From positions 5,896,847-5,960,846 of the forward strand of contig NC_023755.2 in NCBI RefSeq assembly GCF_000499845.2: a stretch of DNA of 64,000 nucleotides. Reading direction: 5' to 3'. This document shows positions 1 through 11,780 of this stretch, in pieces. This stretch comes from Phaseolus vulgaris. Taxonomy: Eukaryota > Streptophyta > Magnoliopsida > Fabales > Fabaceae. The position numbers and the translations under genes were made by a program. Under the pieces are notes generated by a model. It had not been told where the DNA came from. It was given only the letters and a program-made list of their open reading frames with translations, and ran no database searches. How positions within the stretch are numbered: position 1 is the first letter of the stretch; each line of letters opens with the position of its first letter.

Positions 1-46
1 AGTAAATAGGCATACGGAACACTATGAAAAATCATTAGATACTATA

Positions 47-436
47 CACTACAAGAAAATAATGAAATAAAAACTAATTTTAGAGACAAAAATAAGTAGT
101 TGCGATTAAATTAGAGACTATTTTAAAAATCAAAATTTTTTTTATTTCTAAATTAGTTTTTATTATTGTTAAATGGTTTCTAAATTGGTATCTAATTAGC
201 GACTAAGGTTTTTGCTACCAAATTTAGAATCTAAATAATTGGTAATTAAAATCTTGGTAGCTAATTAGATACTAATTTACACACTATTTAACAATAATAG
301 AAACTAATTTAGAAATTAAAAAAAAATAGTCTCTAAAATGGTATCTAATTTAGTCACTATAGTAACTAATTATTTTTTGTAACTAATTATTTTTTTTCTA
401 TAAAATTGGTTTGTATTTCATGATTTTCTTATAGTG
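47..436. mobile_element. Miniature CACTA-type (En/Spm) element, foldback
   Basis: The element begins CACTACAAGAAAAT and ends with the inverted equivalent ATTTTCTTATAGTG. It is flanked on both sides by ATA (44-46 and 437-439), the 3-bp target duplication expected of CACTA transposons. The two halves are close inverted copies of each other over about 190 bp (for example GAGACTATTTT near 113 against AAAATAGTCTC-like sequence near 330). The whole 390 bp could therefore fold into one long hairpin. It has no coding capacity, so it would depend on a transposase supplied elsewhere. The family assignment rests on the CACTA terminus and target-duplication length. Confidence 0.8.
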
Positions 437-439
437 ATA

Positions 440-2942
440 TATTATAATGTCATTATTTGTTTGGTTTAATAATTTTTGCTTTAATTTTTTTGCATATCTT
501 GATATTTTGAAGGCATTTAACTTTTTTTATTAGGATTGAATATCATTTAAATGTTCTAATTAATTTAATTATCTTTTTATGATAAAAAATATTTGTTTGG
601 TGAAGTTTATTTGATTATAAAAAAAATGTGTGTTGTATGGGTGATTGGGGTTTGATAGCAGAGCTTGTAGAACACTAAACTGGTAAGAGAGAGACTTAAA
701 AATTGTGATTCTCGAGAACACTTTTTCTCTCTTCACATGAGTATCTTGGAAAGAGTTGGAACAATAAAAGTAGATGATAGCGTTTAGGCAAAGGGTGCAT
801 GCCGGACCTTAATTGCTAATGGAAAACTGATCCTGTAGAAGAAAAGCATGACAAATCTTTGTGCAATGGATCTCTCTTGTTCCAAAGTGATACAAAATAA
901 GTGTACTATGGGAACAGAATAACTTCGTATTCATAAATGATTGAAAGCAGCAAAAGATACCGTAGTCATCTTATACGCCAAAATCAGCCCTAGATTTACC
1001 TCCTAACACCCACCATTGCCCCAACATCACCCTGTTGCATCCTCACCCATTTGGGGAGATTAAAGTAGATGTCAAACACACACATGTTTCACCTTATTGT
1101 TCAAATGCTTTCATGTGTTTCTTTGATTTTTGGTGCACCCTTTAAACGTTGTTTTTGCCTTAATTTTACTCTTCAAATCATAACCATAAAGTTAGCCTAT
1201 ATGTTATGTTGTTAATCAATCATTAGATTCTCATTGCCACCATGTTTGATTGGCTAAAACCATTGCAAATTTCAACTGCGATATCATCGTTTTGGAACAT
1301 TTTACAGCTGCACTGTAACTGCAGTCACATTTGCCTGCACTGATGTGACTGCAAATGCGACTACAACAGCAATTTAAAAACAAAGCGAAGAATTAGAGGC
1401 TATCTTTCCCATTTTGATTGTAGTTTTTGTACTATTAATTGATCCCAAACATATCTTTTCTCACCACTTAAAGTTGCTTGATTTCAAAGCAAGTACTTGA
1501 AGGCATTCATTCAATTACTCATGGTGCATTTCCATATTTAATATTCATTCCTTTAGACCATGTTTGGACTGATGAAAAACAGTATTTTTGAAGTTAAATC
1601 AATATTATTTATAGTCAAAATGATATACTACTATGTAATAACCTCTAACTAGTCTTTTTTTTTAAATATATACAATTTGCTTATATTAATTTTGAAAAGT
1701 AATCCCTCAATCTGTTTTTCTTTTCAAAATTCTTTCATCAAAGAGAAACGATTTATGAAAGAAAAGGGCAATGAGCATCCAGCAGTGTGTCAGATCAAAA
1801 GATTCGGTCAAGAAAGAGCAAAAACAAGACCTGTTATCAAGCACTTTTGTTAAATCACAAAGACTAACCAAAAAGGTTTGTCATTATCAACAGATTAATT
1901 AAGCTAATATAATTGCATCACATAATTAATTGTCGTTTTGTTACCATGTTTTGTCAAGATGTTTTAACAGTGGGAAAAATAAAATAAACATTTGTTACCT
2001 TAGGTGGGACACTTTTTGTAGTTTTGGAGTTATATTGCAAGTGGGAAATGGAGCTTTAGAGAAAGAAAGAAGTGCACATGCAGAAGCACCTGATACTAAG
2101 TACTGTCACGAAGATAATCATCTTGAATTCTATCTATTTCTTTGCTTTTTGTGGCAAATAGTCAGAGAAAGATGAAATTTGAGGGAGAAGCAACATGAAA
2201 TATGGTTTACCAAGTTGGCCAACATCATCCTTTAATGACGGCTGATACTAAGCTATAGTATGGTGGGAGGCCAGGAATCTTATCAGATAACAAAAGATTG
2301 TGCAAATGTATATATGCTTTTCACAAAAATGATATTGAACCAGATACCCTTTTATCAAATGTTGCAGAAAGTGTCATGGAAAAACCAAAAAATCTTTGGT
2401 ATGAGTTCACAGATCTATTAATTTATGCTTTGTAGAACCTAGGTAAACAATAATGCTCACATATTTCCTGGTGAATATTTTATGAACTGTTTCATATGGA
2501 TGATGATGATGATGTTGTTGTTGTTGTTGTAGTAGTAGTGTGTGCTCTCAGACATGAAGACAAAGCTCTTTTTAAGCACCTTACTAATTCATGTTATAAT
2601 ATATTATATTACTGATATGGATGTTGTTGTTATAATGCGGACCTTGAATTGAATCATGTGCAACTTTATTAGGTGTATTTTAAATTATATCTCAAACACC
2701 ACTTGTTGAGTTCAGCTGAGAATTTTTAATGCAACTTTCAGTCTCAGTGGTGGTGGTGTTCCAGAGGATTCAAAATTAGGGCAAATTAAGGAAGGTATTA
2801 TAATGTATAAAGTTTTGTTTGATATCATAACTTAAAAGATAACTACTCTATTACAACTACTTTTTAAAATAAAAGATTATATTATAATAAAATAATAATT
2901 CTTTTTATGTATTAAATGAATGAAACTGTGTCAAGATTATTC
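440..2942. other. Gene-free spacer with compound trinucleotide repeat
   Basis: No supported gene is visible. Short open frames here lack an ATG or any recognisable domain. The only structured sequence is a compound microsatellite at about 2497-2539, running from GAT units into GTT units and then GTA units. Confidence 0.5.
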
Positions 2943-3126
2943 TATTATAATATATTTATAGAATGTCTATATATCTTAACTCCTAAAAAGACAATAATTT
3001 CAAAATCACAAATATTCTTAGTTATATTGATTTGTATTATAATATATTTATAGAATGTCTATATATCTTAACTCCTAAAAAGACAATAATTTCAAAATCA
3101 CAAATATTCTTAGTTATATTGATTTG
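2943..3126. repeat. Perfect-looking 92-bp tandem duplication
   Basis: The 92 bp at 2943-3034 is followed at once by a second copy at 3035-3126. Both begin TATTATAATATATTTATAG and end with TTATATTGATTTG. I saw no difference between the copies, which implies a recent duplication. It has no coding content. Confidence 0.9.
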
Positions 3127-3447
3127 TAGGACTGAGTGTGCGATGCAGTAATATGATCGATTTGAAACAGTGGATTCCCTCTTTGCATAAAAATATAAAT
3201 GGCTTCTATCTAAATCTGTTACATTATTATTATTTTTTTAAATATGATTAACTTGTTGAGCTAATAAAGTTATTAGGTTATATATAAAATTATCAATTTA
3301 AATATTTTTTAACTGTAATTAAATTCATCAAAAAAATAAGTATTTCTTAAATGTGTGTTTAATCTCTGCAAATATGACTTTTATTTACTTTCATTACTTA
3401 CTAAAATATTTGTTAATTTCAAATCTTCACATTTTCTAATTATGCTT

Positions 3448-3718
3448 CACTATTAGAAAATCTTCAAATAGAAATCCATATTAGAAAATCATCAAATAAA
3501 TTTATTTTAAAAAAAAAATAATTACTTGTTATATTGACTATATTAAATACTACTTTAGAGACAATTTAAATTAGTTTAAATTATTTATCAATAATATAAA
3601 CTAATTTAGATATCAATAATTCTTTTAATCTCTACAATAACCTCTAATTTAATTAATATAGCAACTAATTATTTTTTCTCTTTAAAATTATTTTTTATTT
3701 AATGATTTTTTTATAGTG
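3448..3718. mobile_element. Second miniature CACTA-type element
   Basis: The left end is CACTATTAGAAAATC and the right end is GATTTTTTTATAGTG. The trinucleotide CTT occurs immediately outside both ends (3445-3447 and 3719-3721), a 3-bp target duplication. The interior shares the AACTAATTTAGA and TCTCTA motifs of the element at 47-436, so the two belong to the same broad family. This 271-bp copy is shorter and more diverged. Confidence 0.72.
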
Positions 3719-4056
3719 CTTGTTTTAGTCTATATCTTAAAAAAAAATCACGCTAAAAACTGAAAACTATTACTTAATTAACTAATTAATTAATTTAATA
3801 AAGGTAATAAATAATGCTTCTATTTAAAATATTTAAAATTTTCGGATCAATAATTAAATTAATATATTTATTCAACATGAAGAAGATAATTATACATATA
3901 CATTATTCTTATTTTTCATTCAGGTATTTAACTTTTATAATTGTATTTATTGGAAGTAAATATAATTTATCGTGAAGCTTTGTAATTTATTTTCTTGATA
4001 TTATTTTTGGTATTATAATAAAAAATATTATAATTTTTCTGTGACCTGAAAAATCA

Positions 4057-4190
4057 CACTACAAGAAAATTATTAAATAGCAACTAAATTTAGAAACCAA
4101 AAATATATAATCACTATATTAACTAAATTAGATATTAATTTAAAGACTAAAAAATTATTGATATCTAAAGTAGTTTTCATTATTAATAAA
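4057..4190 (+). mobile_element. Truncated CACTA-type element (left end only)
   Basis: CACTACAAGAAAATTATT at 4057 repeats the terminus of the element at 47. It is followed by the family's subterminal AACTAAATTTAGA-type sequence. I could not find a matching right end with a target duplication, so this is read as a half element. The right boundary is approximate. Confidence 0.5.
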
Positions 4191-4429
4191 AATATATAAA
4201 ATAGTTCTAAGTAGAATATAGTTATATCGTTTTTGAAGGAACAAAAATACATATGAGACTAGACTATGTCCTCTTTTATAAGGTTTTGTGTGTCTATGTA
4301 CATATTATGTTTTATGTTATATACTTTTATTTATTATATAAAATAAGATAAATATATTATTTTATTATATATTATATTAAATTTATGTTTTTATAAAAAG
4401 TTTAGTTCAATAGAATTAAATATTCCAAA

Positions 4430-5260
4430 TGTTTAGAAAAACAACCTTCAAGCATTCAACGTCTTGAGAAGCGTTGAGTAGGTATACAAAACTTAGCATT
4501 TTAAATAGAGAGGTTATGGTCCATAGAGATGAGGTTGAAACAAGAAGAAAAATGACGATACAAAGTTGAAGTGCAAAATTCAAAGTAAAAAGTCCTTAGT
4601 TGTTAGCTACTTGAGCCTTTATTGTCTTGTAAGCATTAACATGAGTAGATAAACTCCTTTTGTTGCAATTGAATGACAATGTAATACTTTTGTACTTATT
4701 TATAAATGCATGTTTGTTTCAGTTTATTTGATTTGATTTGGTATTTAATGTTTGATATGTGAGTGATCATTATTAATGCCCTTAGAAGTTGAAGGATATT
4801 GGGAAATACTTTATTTTTCTTAACTAAATTAAATCATCTAAAGATTTCAATGTATGGAGACGGAATTGAAGTGTTTGGCATGAATTATTCCATCAATAAT
4901 GTAGAATCAAACTATTGTAGGTCAAGGAGTTGATTATGGTAGTTTTCTTTCTAAATAACCATGATTAAGGGATTATCATGGTTTGGCCTTAGGAAGCAAT
5001 AAACTTGAATCAAATTGTATTTATAATCAACTCAGTGTAAAAGAGTTACAAAGTTTATTCAATTCCAACATCTTATCAACTTGAGAACTTCTCCCTTTTG
5101 CACCTAGTTTTAACTTCACATAATTTTTATTCTGTTTGATTCATTATCCTTCACAAAACTTTCCATGATTATATTCACACTTTATAATGAAAAGTACATA
5201 TGTTGTGATTACAACTAGTTCCCGAGGATACGACAATCCCTTATTAGTTGTATTATAGTT
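4430..5260 (+). repeat. LTR-like repeat, left arm of an inverted pair
   Basis: This stretch matches the reverse complement of about 7590-8450 along its length, at roughly 70-75% identity by eye. Shared landmarks include AAATAGAGAGGTTATGGT near 4505, GGTTTGGCC near 4980, TTATTCAATTCCAACA near 5055 and GATACGACAATCC near 5227. The TATA-like box followed by a transcribed-looking leader suggests LTR origin. Two LTRs of one element should be in direct orientation, yet this pair is inverted. Boundaries are approximate. Confidence 0.55.
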
Positions 5261-5639
5261 GACTTAGTCTACTTACTGAGACAAACTTCATCAGTTTACA
5301 AAAAATTTTGCAAACATTAAAACGATGGTCAAAAGTAGAAAAACTCATGTAAAAACAGTGAAAACGTTGGTTTTTGTTGGTTGAACTCAAACTTGGAGTA
5401 AGTTCAATTCTCCTTAGCAAACCATGAAGAGTTTTACTAATCAAACACTTCTCACAGGTATTATCACATATGTTTATAACTTACAATGATTACATAAATT
5501 CACTTCTAAATATATGTTAATCACCTCCTAATATTAAACACCAAATGCACAATGTTTCTCTAGGTTAAGTATACAAAGTCTTTCTAGTTTATACAACAAA
5601 AAGTTGTTTAGTGTTTATAAGAAGACTTTGCTAGAGAGG

Positions 5640-7600
5640 ATATTACAAATATATGCTCCTTTTTTTTAGAGTTTGAACTTCACTTACTAAAGGATTTACA
5701 AATATGAGCATCGTTTAGTTTAAATTTCTTTAGTATCTCTCTTATATTCTTTGTTTATTGGACTGTCTACTTACTTTATTTGTAGATCTAAAAATAATCT
5801 AAGTTCTCCCATTAAACTCATTTCAAATTCATACTGCATAAGTTTAGAAAATTCTTCACACAGAGACTCATTGTGTCAAATATCATATCATTTACCTATA
5901 TTTGAATAATGAAAAACTTCTTAGAATAGTCTTTATGGAACAATGTAGTATATACTTTTTCATGTTTAAAATAATTTCCTATCAGAAATGTGCTTAGACG
6001 CTCATACCATGCTTTAGAAGCTTGTAAAGATTTGTTAACGTGATTTGGAAAAGTATATTTTTTCAGAACTTGGGAATTGTTCCACGTAGAGATCTTCCTT
6101 AATGAAACCGTTTAAGAAAGCACTTTCAATGTCTATGTGATATAGCTTCATTTTAATGAATGCAACAAAAGATAACAAGATTTGTATAATCTCTAGACGA
6201 GCTAGGAGCAAAAGTTTTAGTATAGTTTATACCTTCTTGTTGAGATTACCCCTTGGCTACTGGTCTAGCCTTGTTTCTCACAACCTTAACTTGTTCATCT
6301 AGCTTTTTTTTAACACCTACTTGGCTCTGATGACAACTTGTTCTTAGAGGGATTGACAAGTGTCCAGACTTCGTTTTTCTTAAACGGTTCAAGCTCTTCT
6401 CGCATGGTCTGAAACCAATTATCATGAAGTGCTTCATTGACATTTCTTGGTTCAACTTCTGATATCATTTTTGTCTTATATCTTACCTTAGATCTTATAG
6501 TAACTTTTTTCTTGGGATCTCGTATGAGTTCCTTAAGAGGATGATACTTCAATACAATAGCATGGAATTCTAGCCAGTGTATTTGTTACAACTGTCTAGT
6601 GCTTTTGACCCATCTAATGCACTTCATTGACCGTCTGATGCATTATTCTTGGGTTCCTAGAAGACAACAAATTTAGTTGGCTCTAATAATTTCTTATCAG
6701 ACTTAAAGTCATTAAATCTTACATGGATAGCCTCTTCAACAATAGACGTTCTATAATTAAAAACCCTATATGCATTAGACGTTTCAGAGTAACCAAGCAA
6801 AATTCTTTCATCTCTCTTAGAATCAAATTTTCCCAAATTATCTTTTGTATTTAAAATAAAACATTGAATTTTGAAGGAGTGAAAATAAGATATGTTGCAT
6901 TTCTTGTCTTTCAAAAATTCATAAAGGAGAATTTTTTAGTAAGGATCTAATGTAAATTATATTATGTAAGTAAGTAACAAGTTGTGTTAATGGCTTTTGC
7001 CTTAAAACGTTTACAAATGAAATTATAGTTCAACATTGATCTAGCCATCTCTTGTAAACCACGATTTTTTTTTCAACTACACCATTTTGTTGTAGTGTCT
7101 TGGGAGTGGGGAAATCATGCTTTATACCAAAATTTCCACACAACTCTTTAATTTTTTCATTATCAAACTCTCCATTACGATCACTCTTAATAGCTATAAT
7201 TGATAAACACTTTTCATTTTAAACATATTTCATGGAATTACAAAAGACTTTACAAGCCTCATCCTTGTGGTTTAAGAATCGAACACGTGTTCATCTAGTA
7301 TAATCATCAACAATGACCAGACCATACATTCTACCACCAATAGATTTAGTTCTTGTTGTTCCAAAGAGGCCCAAGTGTAACAACTCAAGGAGTCTTTTAG
7401 TATAAATATCATTTTTACTTTTGAAAGAGCTTTTAACTTGTTTTCCTTTAAGACATGACTCACAAAAAAGATTATCCTTGAATGACATTAACGACAGTCC
7501 TCTCACAAGGTTGTGTTTTTGCAGTTTTGCAAGTAATCTCAAACTAGCATGACTACACTTTCTCGGCAAACAAACCGATTCAACTATAGTACAACTGATA
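5640..7600 (-). pseudogene. Decayed Ty1/copia pol polyprotein
   Basis: Read on the minus strand, the sequence passes through copia pol domains in the canonical order but with several stops and frame changes. Near 7550-7420 is a GAG-pre-integrase segment with the zinc-binding CESCLKGKQ motif. Near 7400-7290 is the start of the integrase core ending VIVDDYTR. Near 6914-6700 is the integrase C-terminal part (DNLGKFDSKRDE, AYRVFNYR). Near 6470-6330 is the start of reverse transcriptase (VEPRNVNEALHDNW, EVWTLVNP). Near 6250-5770 is its continuation, including IESAFLNGFIKEDLYVEQ and a degraded catalytic segment with VNDMIFD where YVDD-type residues are expected. It ends near 5640. RNase H and gag are not recognisable. 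No functional product is expected. Confidence 0.8.
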
Positions 7601-8450
7601 AGAGGGGTTGTCGTATACACAAGAACTACAGATAACCAAAATAATAACATCTTTCAAAGTGAAGTAAGGATTAATGATTTTTGGGGTGTATAGGAGATAT
7701 TTAATATATATAATAGATAAAATATAGATAATATAAATAGCAAGATTGAAACTTGATGCAAAAGGGATAAGTTTATCTATTAAGAACAAGTGTTGGGATT
7801 GAATCACTTTGTAAATCTCTCTTGTTGGTGTTACTTACAAATGTTTAGTTTTTCAAGTTTATCGTTCCTTCTGGCCAAACCAATTTAATTCCTTAATCAT
7901 GGTTGTCTAGAACAACAAATTATCATAATCAAATTCTTGACTTACAATAAGCATGCTTCTGCATTGAGATGGAACAGTTCAAGCCAAATATTCAATTTCA
8001 TTCCCAAACATTGACTTACTTGGTTGATTTGAAGGAGTTCAAAAAATGAATGTATTTCACAATATCATTCAAGTTATAAAGGCATGAATGGTGATTCATA
8101 ACATATCAAGCATTAAGCATCCAATCAAATCATATGAATAGAAGTAAACAAACATTTATAAATAACAATAACTAAGAGATATTACATTTACATTGTTCTC
8201 CAATCTCAACAAGATAAATTTGGCTACTCATAATAAAGCTTACACAAAAACTTATGGATGAGTAGCTAACAACAAATGACATAGAGTCTTGAATGTTGTG
8301 TTAGCTAAGGTTGCTCTCTTCTGCCTTCAGTTACACCTCCGTTTCAACCTCCCATTTATTAACCATAACCTCTCTATTTATAAAATTTAGTGATGAGTTG
8401 TCCTAGATTTTCCATTCGTTTAGCGCCTAGTCAATCTGCTTAGCGGATTA
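7590..8450 (-). repeat. LTR-like repeat, right arm of the inverted pair
   Basis: On the minus strand this region carries TTTATAAATAGAGAGG near 8391, a TATA-box-like promoter motif, and then the same series of landmarks as 4430-5260. It runs straight into the decayed copia pol at about 7600 with no recognisable primer binding site or gag. Either an internal deletion removed them or the repeat and the pol remnant come from different elements. Confidence 0.5.
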
Positions 8451-8890
8451 GCTTTCTTCATCTTGAAGAAATCTTTTGGCTCAGTCAAATCTAAGTTTAG
8501 GGAAACCATAGATTTCTTAACCTTGAAGGATTTTTTTTGGCTTTGCTTCAAGCTTGATCCAGCGAATTGAGCTTTCTTAAGAATGAAGAAATCTTTTGTC
8601 TTTTAATCCACTTCAAGTCAAGCATCACTTCAAGCCAAGCTTCAATGAATGGACTTTCTTAACCATGAAGAAACATTTTTCACTTTACATTAGCTCCAAA
8701 CCAAACCCCAATGAACTTAGGTTCTTTGTCTTGAAGGACTCTTTTCGTTAAGTCTCTGAAATGCACTCAACAACCTAAATTTCCATAAGTTGGTCCTTCT
8801 CTGGCATAAATTTACTTAATGAAATTTTTTGTGCTTAGCGTTTAGAGAATCTTTCTTTCATTACTCTATATCACCAATTCACTTAGCCTT
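8451..8890. repeat. Iterated CTTTCTTAA/TGAAGAAATC motif block
   Basis: A phrase of the form TTTCTTaaccTTGAAGAAATCTTTT recurs imperfectly about five times (near 8451, 8513, 8571, 8653 and 8719), with irregular spacing of 58-82 bp. GCTTAGCGGATTAGC-like phrases occur just outside. It lies upstream of the TATA-like box in the minus-strand LTR-like arm, so it may be the LTR's U3 region. No gene is seen. Confidence 0.4.
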
Positions 8891-9197
8891 GGATGTATAC
8901 ATTGAGCCAATTGGTCATTCTGCTATTTCTTTGTTTTGTTGTTTTTTTTCATTTCCTGCAAATTTCCATCAATTATTGCATACTCGTACCTCTTATTAAA
9001 TCAAGCTTGATCTTTGATGGAACACACCCTTTTCATGTTATTTTACATGCAAATCATTCATTTTCTATGCTTAATATGATATAAAAAAAAATATTTCAAG
9101 AATATTTGGCACTTATCACCATGCCGCCAAATTCAGTTATTTTTTTAGAATTATAAGATAAGAAACTTTTTTAACTATCAAACTCGTCTATATTAAG

Positions 9198-9199
<2 letters not shown>

Positions 9200-9239
<40 letters not shown>
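9200..9239. repeat. (AT)n microsatellite
   Basis: About 40 bp of uninterrupted alternating AT. The surrounding 8891-9657 is extremely AT-rich and shows no gene. Confidence 0.95.
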
Positions 9240-9241
<2 letters not shown>

Positions 9242-9657
9242 GAAAATTAACTTATATATCAACCTCTCAATTGTTAAGCTTTTCAAAAAAATTATTTTAC
9301 ATTTTTATATATTTTTAATTTTAATTTTAATTTTTCTATATATTAAAACTTTACTTAACTTTAATAATATTTTTAAAATTTTTTATCAATTAATATCTTT
9401 AATTATATACAATAAAATTATTATTATCTTATATATTAAATTACTCCATTATAATTAAATTTAAAACTTAATTTGTAAGCGTAATTTAAATTTAAATTTA
9501 TCTTTTAAATTACATAATAAAAATAACTTTTAAATTATTTCTATTTTAATTTTTAATTTTAAAAAAATAAATAGATTAGCATGTCAATCCATCTCACCAT
9601 ACTATTGCCCGTTGTTTGCTAAGATAGGCCATAACAAATTGATAGGTTAAAAATATC

Positions 9658-10627
9658 GGCAGATTCTCCCTACACCATATTATTTTAGATTGACACCAAC
9701 ATGTTCATGTGAAATTACTATTGTATCCTTAATGAAGTAGAAATTAGGTTAAAGTTAACTGCATCCGTAAGTTTTTGTGAAATTTTTTACTTCTAGATAT
9801 ATATATATATTCGTAATTGTGTTATTCTGTTTTGGATGTGCATATCCGGATTAATTGTGGATGGTTATGTACAAACGAATATTTTGCTTCATTAGTTCTA
9901 AATATTAATATTTGTATGGATCCAGATGCCGAAATGTGTTTAGGAGTGATTCTAGATTTGAAAATCCATAAGTAAGTTTATTTTCAACACAGTCCCCACA
10001 TGGCGTGACTATTAACCTAGCTTATCCTTTTTAACCGCAAATAATCCACTACTTCAACTCAGTCTAACAACCAATGTTGCATAACAGAATTTTACCATAT
10101 CATATGATATGATATCTTCCTTAATAAAAGAAAATCAAATGTTAGGCTTATCTTGCTTACATGTACTTCACTATTGCTAAACACCCCTACGTTGCTCACG
10201 TGTCATCTCTTTATATGTCAATTTCAAAGTGAACCTAACTATCGGTTTGCTACTCCAACGACAATTAGGCACATGGTTTCACAATTTTACTTTTTCTTTT
10301 CTAGTTGTCTTTTGGGTTAAAGTCCATGACTTCAATTCTTTAAATTGATTTGGTTTAGTGGGTTTTAATCCATTAAAAGTACCAAAATCATTATACTGCT
10401 AAAAAAATTGAAAATGATTGGCTTTCGCATATGTATATTTGGAAGCATGATGGTGTCTTTCAGAAAAAGATGTGTGTGGTCAAAGAGTATAATTTTGGAT
10501 GACAATATCCGTAGACAAACATGACATTTTCGGATACCAATATATGTAATGTGACAAGGATAAAGTTGGATTTAAAAAGTTATGTTGGGTGCACATAAAA
10601 AATGATATGGTGCAGGAAGAAATTGCC
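9658..10627. mobile_element. Non-autonomous Mutator-like element (MULE)
   Basis: The left end GGCAGATTCTCCCTACACC and the reverse complement of the right end GGCAATTTCTTCCTGCACC form terminal inverted repeats. These extend through CATATyATTTT to about 45 bp at roughly 75-80% identity. The 9 bp outside the left end (AAAAATATC, 9649-9657) and right end (AAAAACATC, 10628-10636) agree at eight of nine positions. A 9-bp target duplication is diagnostic of Mutator-like transposition. The 970-bp interior has no open frame of note and no MURA-like motif, so the element is non-autonomous. Confidence 0.72.
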
Positions 10628-10668
10628 AAAAACATCAACTGAACCTGCTAAATTGTGATGGTTGAAGA

Positions 10669-11094
10669 GAATTTCTTCCTACACCTCATGAGTTTCTTTC
10701 TGTGTTCCCATATTTCAAAAGATATCCTCATTATCTTTTGAAAATTTTCCTTTGTTTTTTTTTAATTTCAAAATGTGAAATATAAATACTTTCTATAAAT
10801 GATAGAATTTGAAAGTTAAAATTTATAATTTTTAAAATTAATTTAATACAAAATTTATATTTTAAAATATATAATCTAATATATAAAATTTGTACTCCAA
10901 ATTATTTAATTTAAAATACAAATTTTATATTCCAGAATTTGTTTTCTGAATTCTATAATTCAAAATCCGAATTACATATTTTGAAATGCTAATTTTGTAT
11001 GAGATTGTACAAATCTAGAACATAAAATACAAATTTATATTTCAAAACATATATTTTTAATATTTTGAAAATATAGAGGTACAAGAAGAAATCC
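10669..11094. repeat. Inverted-repeat-bounded segment, possible second MULE-like relic
   Basis: GAATTTCTTCCTACACCTC at 10669 and the reverse complement of sequence ending at 11094 (GGATTTCTTCTTGTACCTC) agree at 14 of 19 positions. Both resemble the ends of the MULE-like element at 9658-10627. No target duplication flanks them, so mobility is not demonstrated. The interior consists of repeated AT-rich 'AAAATTTATATTTTAAAAT'-type phrases. Confidence 0.35.
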
Positions 11095-11780
11095 CGACAG
11101 ATTGATCCAAGCCCAAGCCCACTTTGCAATGTCTATCCTCTAGTTTATATGTATGTATAGTTCAACTATGGTTTGAGGAACTATTTTATTATAATAATAT
11201 CAGTGACCACAATGGACCGCTGAAGTTTTTAATTTTACATTCCGAGTGTTAAAATTACGAAGATGATGCATGCTCCCTATTTCAAAGGGAATAAATATAA
11301 GAAACATTAACTTCCAAGTGTACTACTACAAACATAACAGCCATGGTTTTCAAAGCAATAACGGTAGGATAACAAATGACAATTAGAATCCTCCATCTAG
11401 TAAATAGGCCGAGTTTATCATCACACCTACTACTATTTCAAAGGGGGAATCGTCAAAACCATGGATGATCTTGCGGGAAAATGGACCTTCCGTTTTGTGT
11501 CCAACGATAATCTATATAAACCCTCCTCCTCTACTTTACAATTTTCCCATATGCCCATTATATTGAGTAAATGAAATTGGTCCTTCCAGCAAAATTGAAT
11601 TTGTTCAAGTCCTTCAAACAAATACAGTTCCTAGACCTGACTTAATGGAAGGCTAAGGCGGCTGCATCATACCAGAACTGAAAGCATTCCAGGATCTTCG
11701 TAATAAGCAAGTGCCAGTCCAGAAAAAATTTCAGAAGTAACAGTCTACACACTGGGGGCCACAGCCATGGTACACATTAT
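11095..11780. other. Downstream flank and presumed 3' UTR of the cyclin T gene
   Basis: No independent gene is supported. The part nearest 11780 is the expected 3' UTR of the minus-strand cyclin T gene. I could not place the polyadenylation site. Confidence 0.4.

Noticed and set aside
1930..2175. 81-codon plus-strand open frame
   Set aside because: It begins at TTG rather than ATG, has no recognisable domain and lies in repeat-poor AT-rich spacer. Length is within chance expectation.
10669..11094. Second true Mutator-like element
   Set aside because: The ends are similar, but no 9-bp or other target duplication flanks them, so it is listed only as an inverted-repeat-bounded segment.
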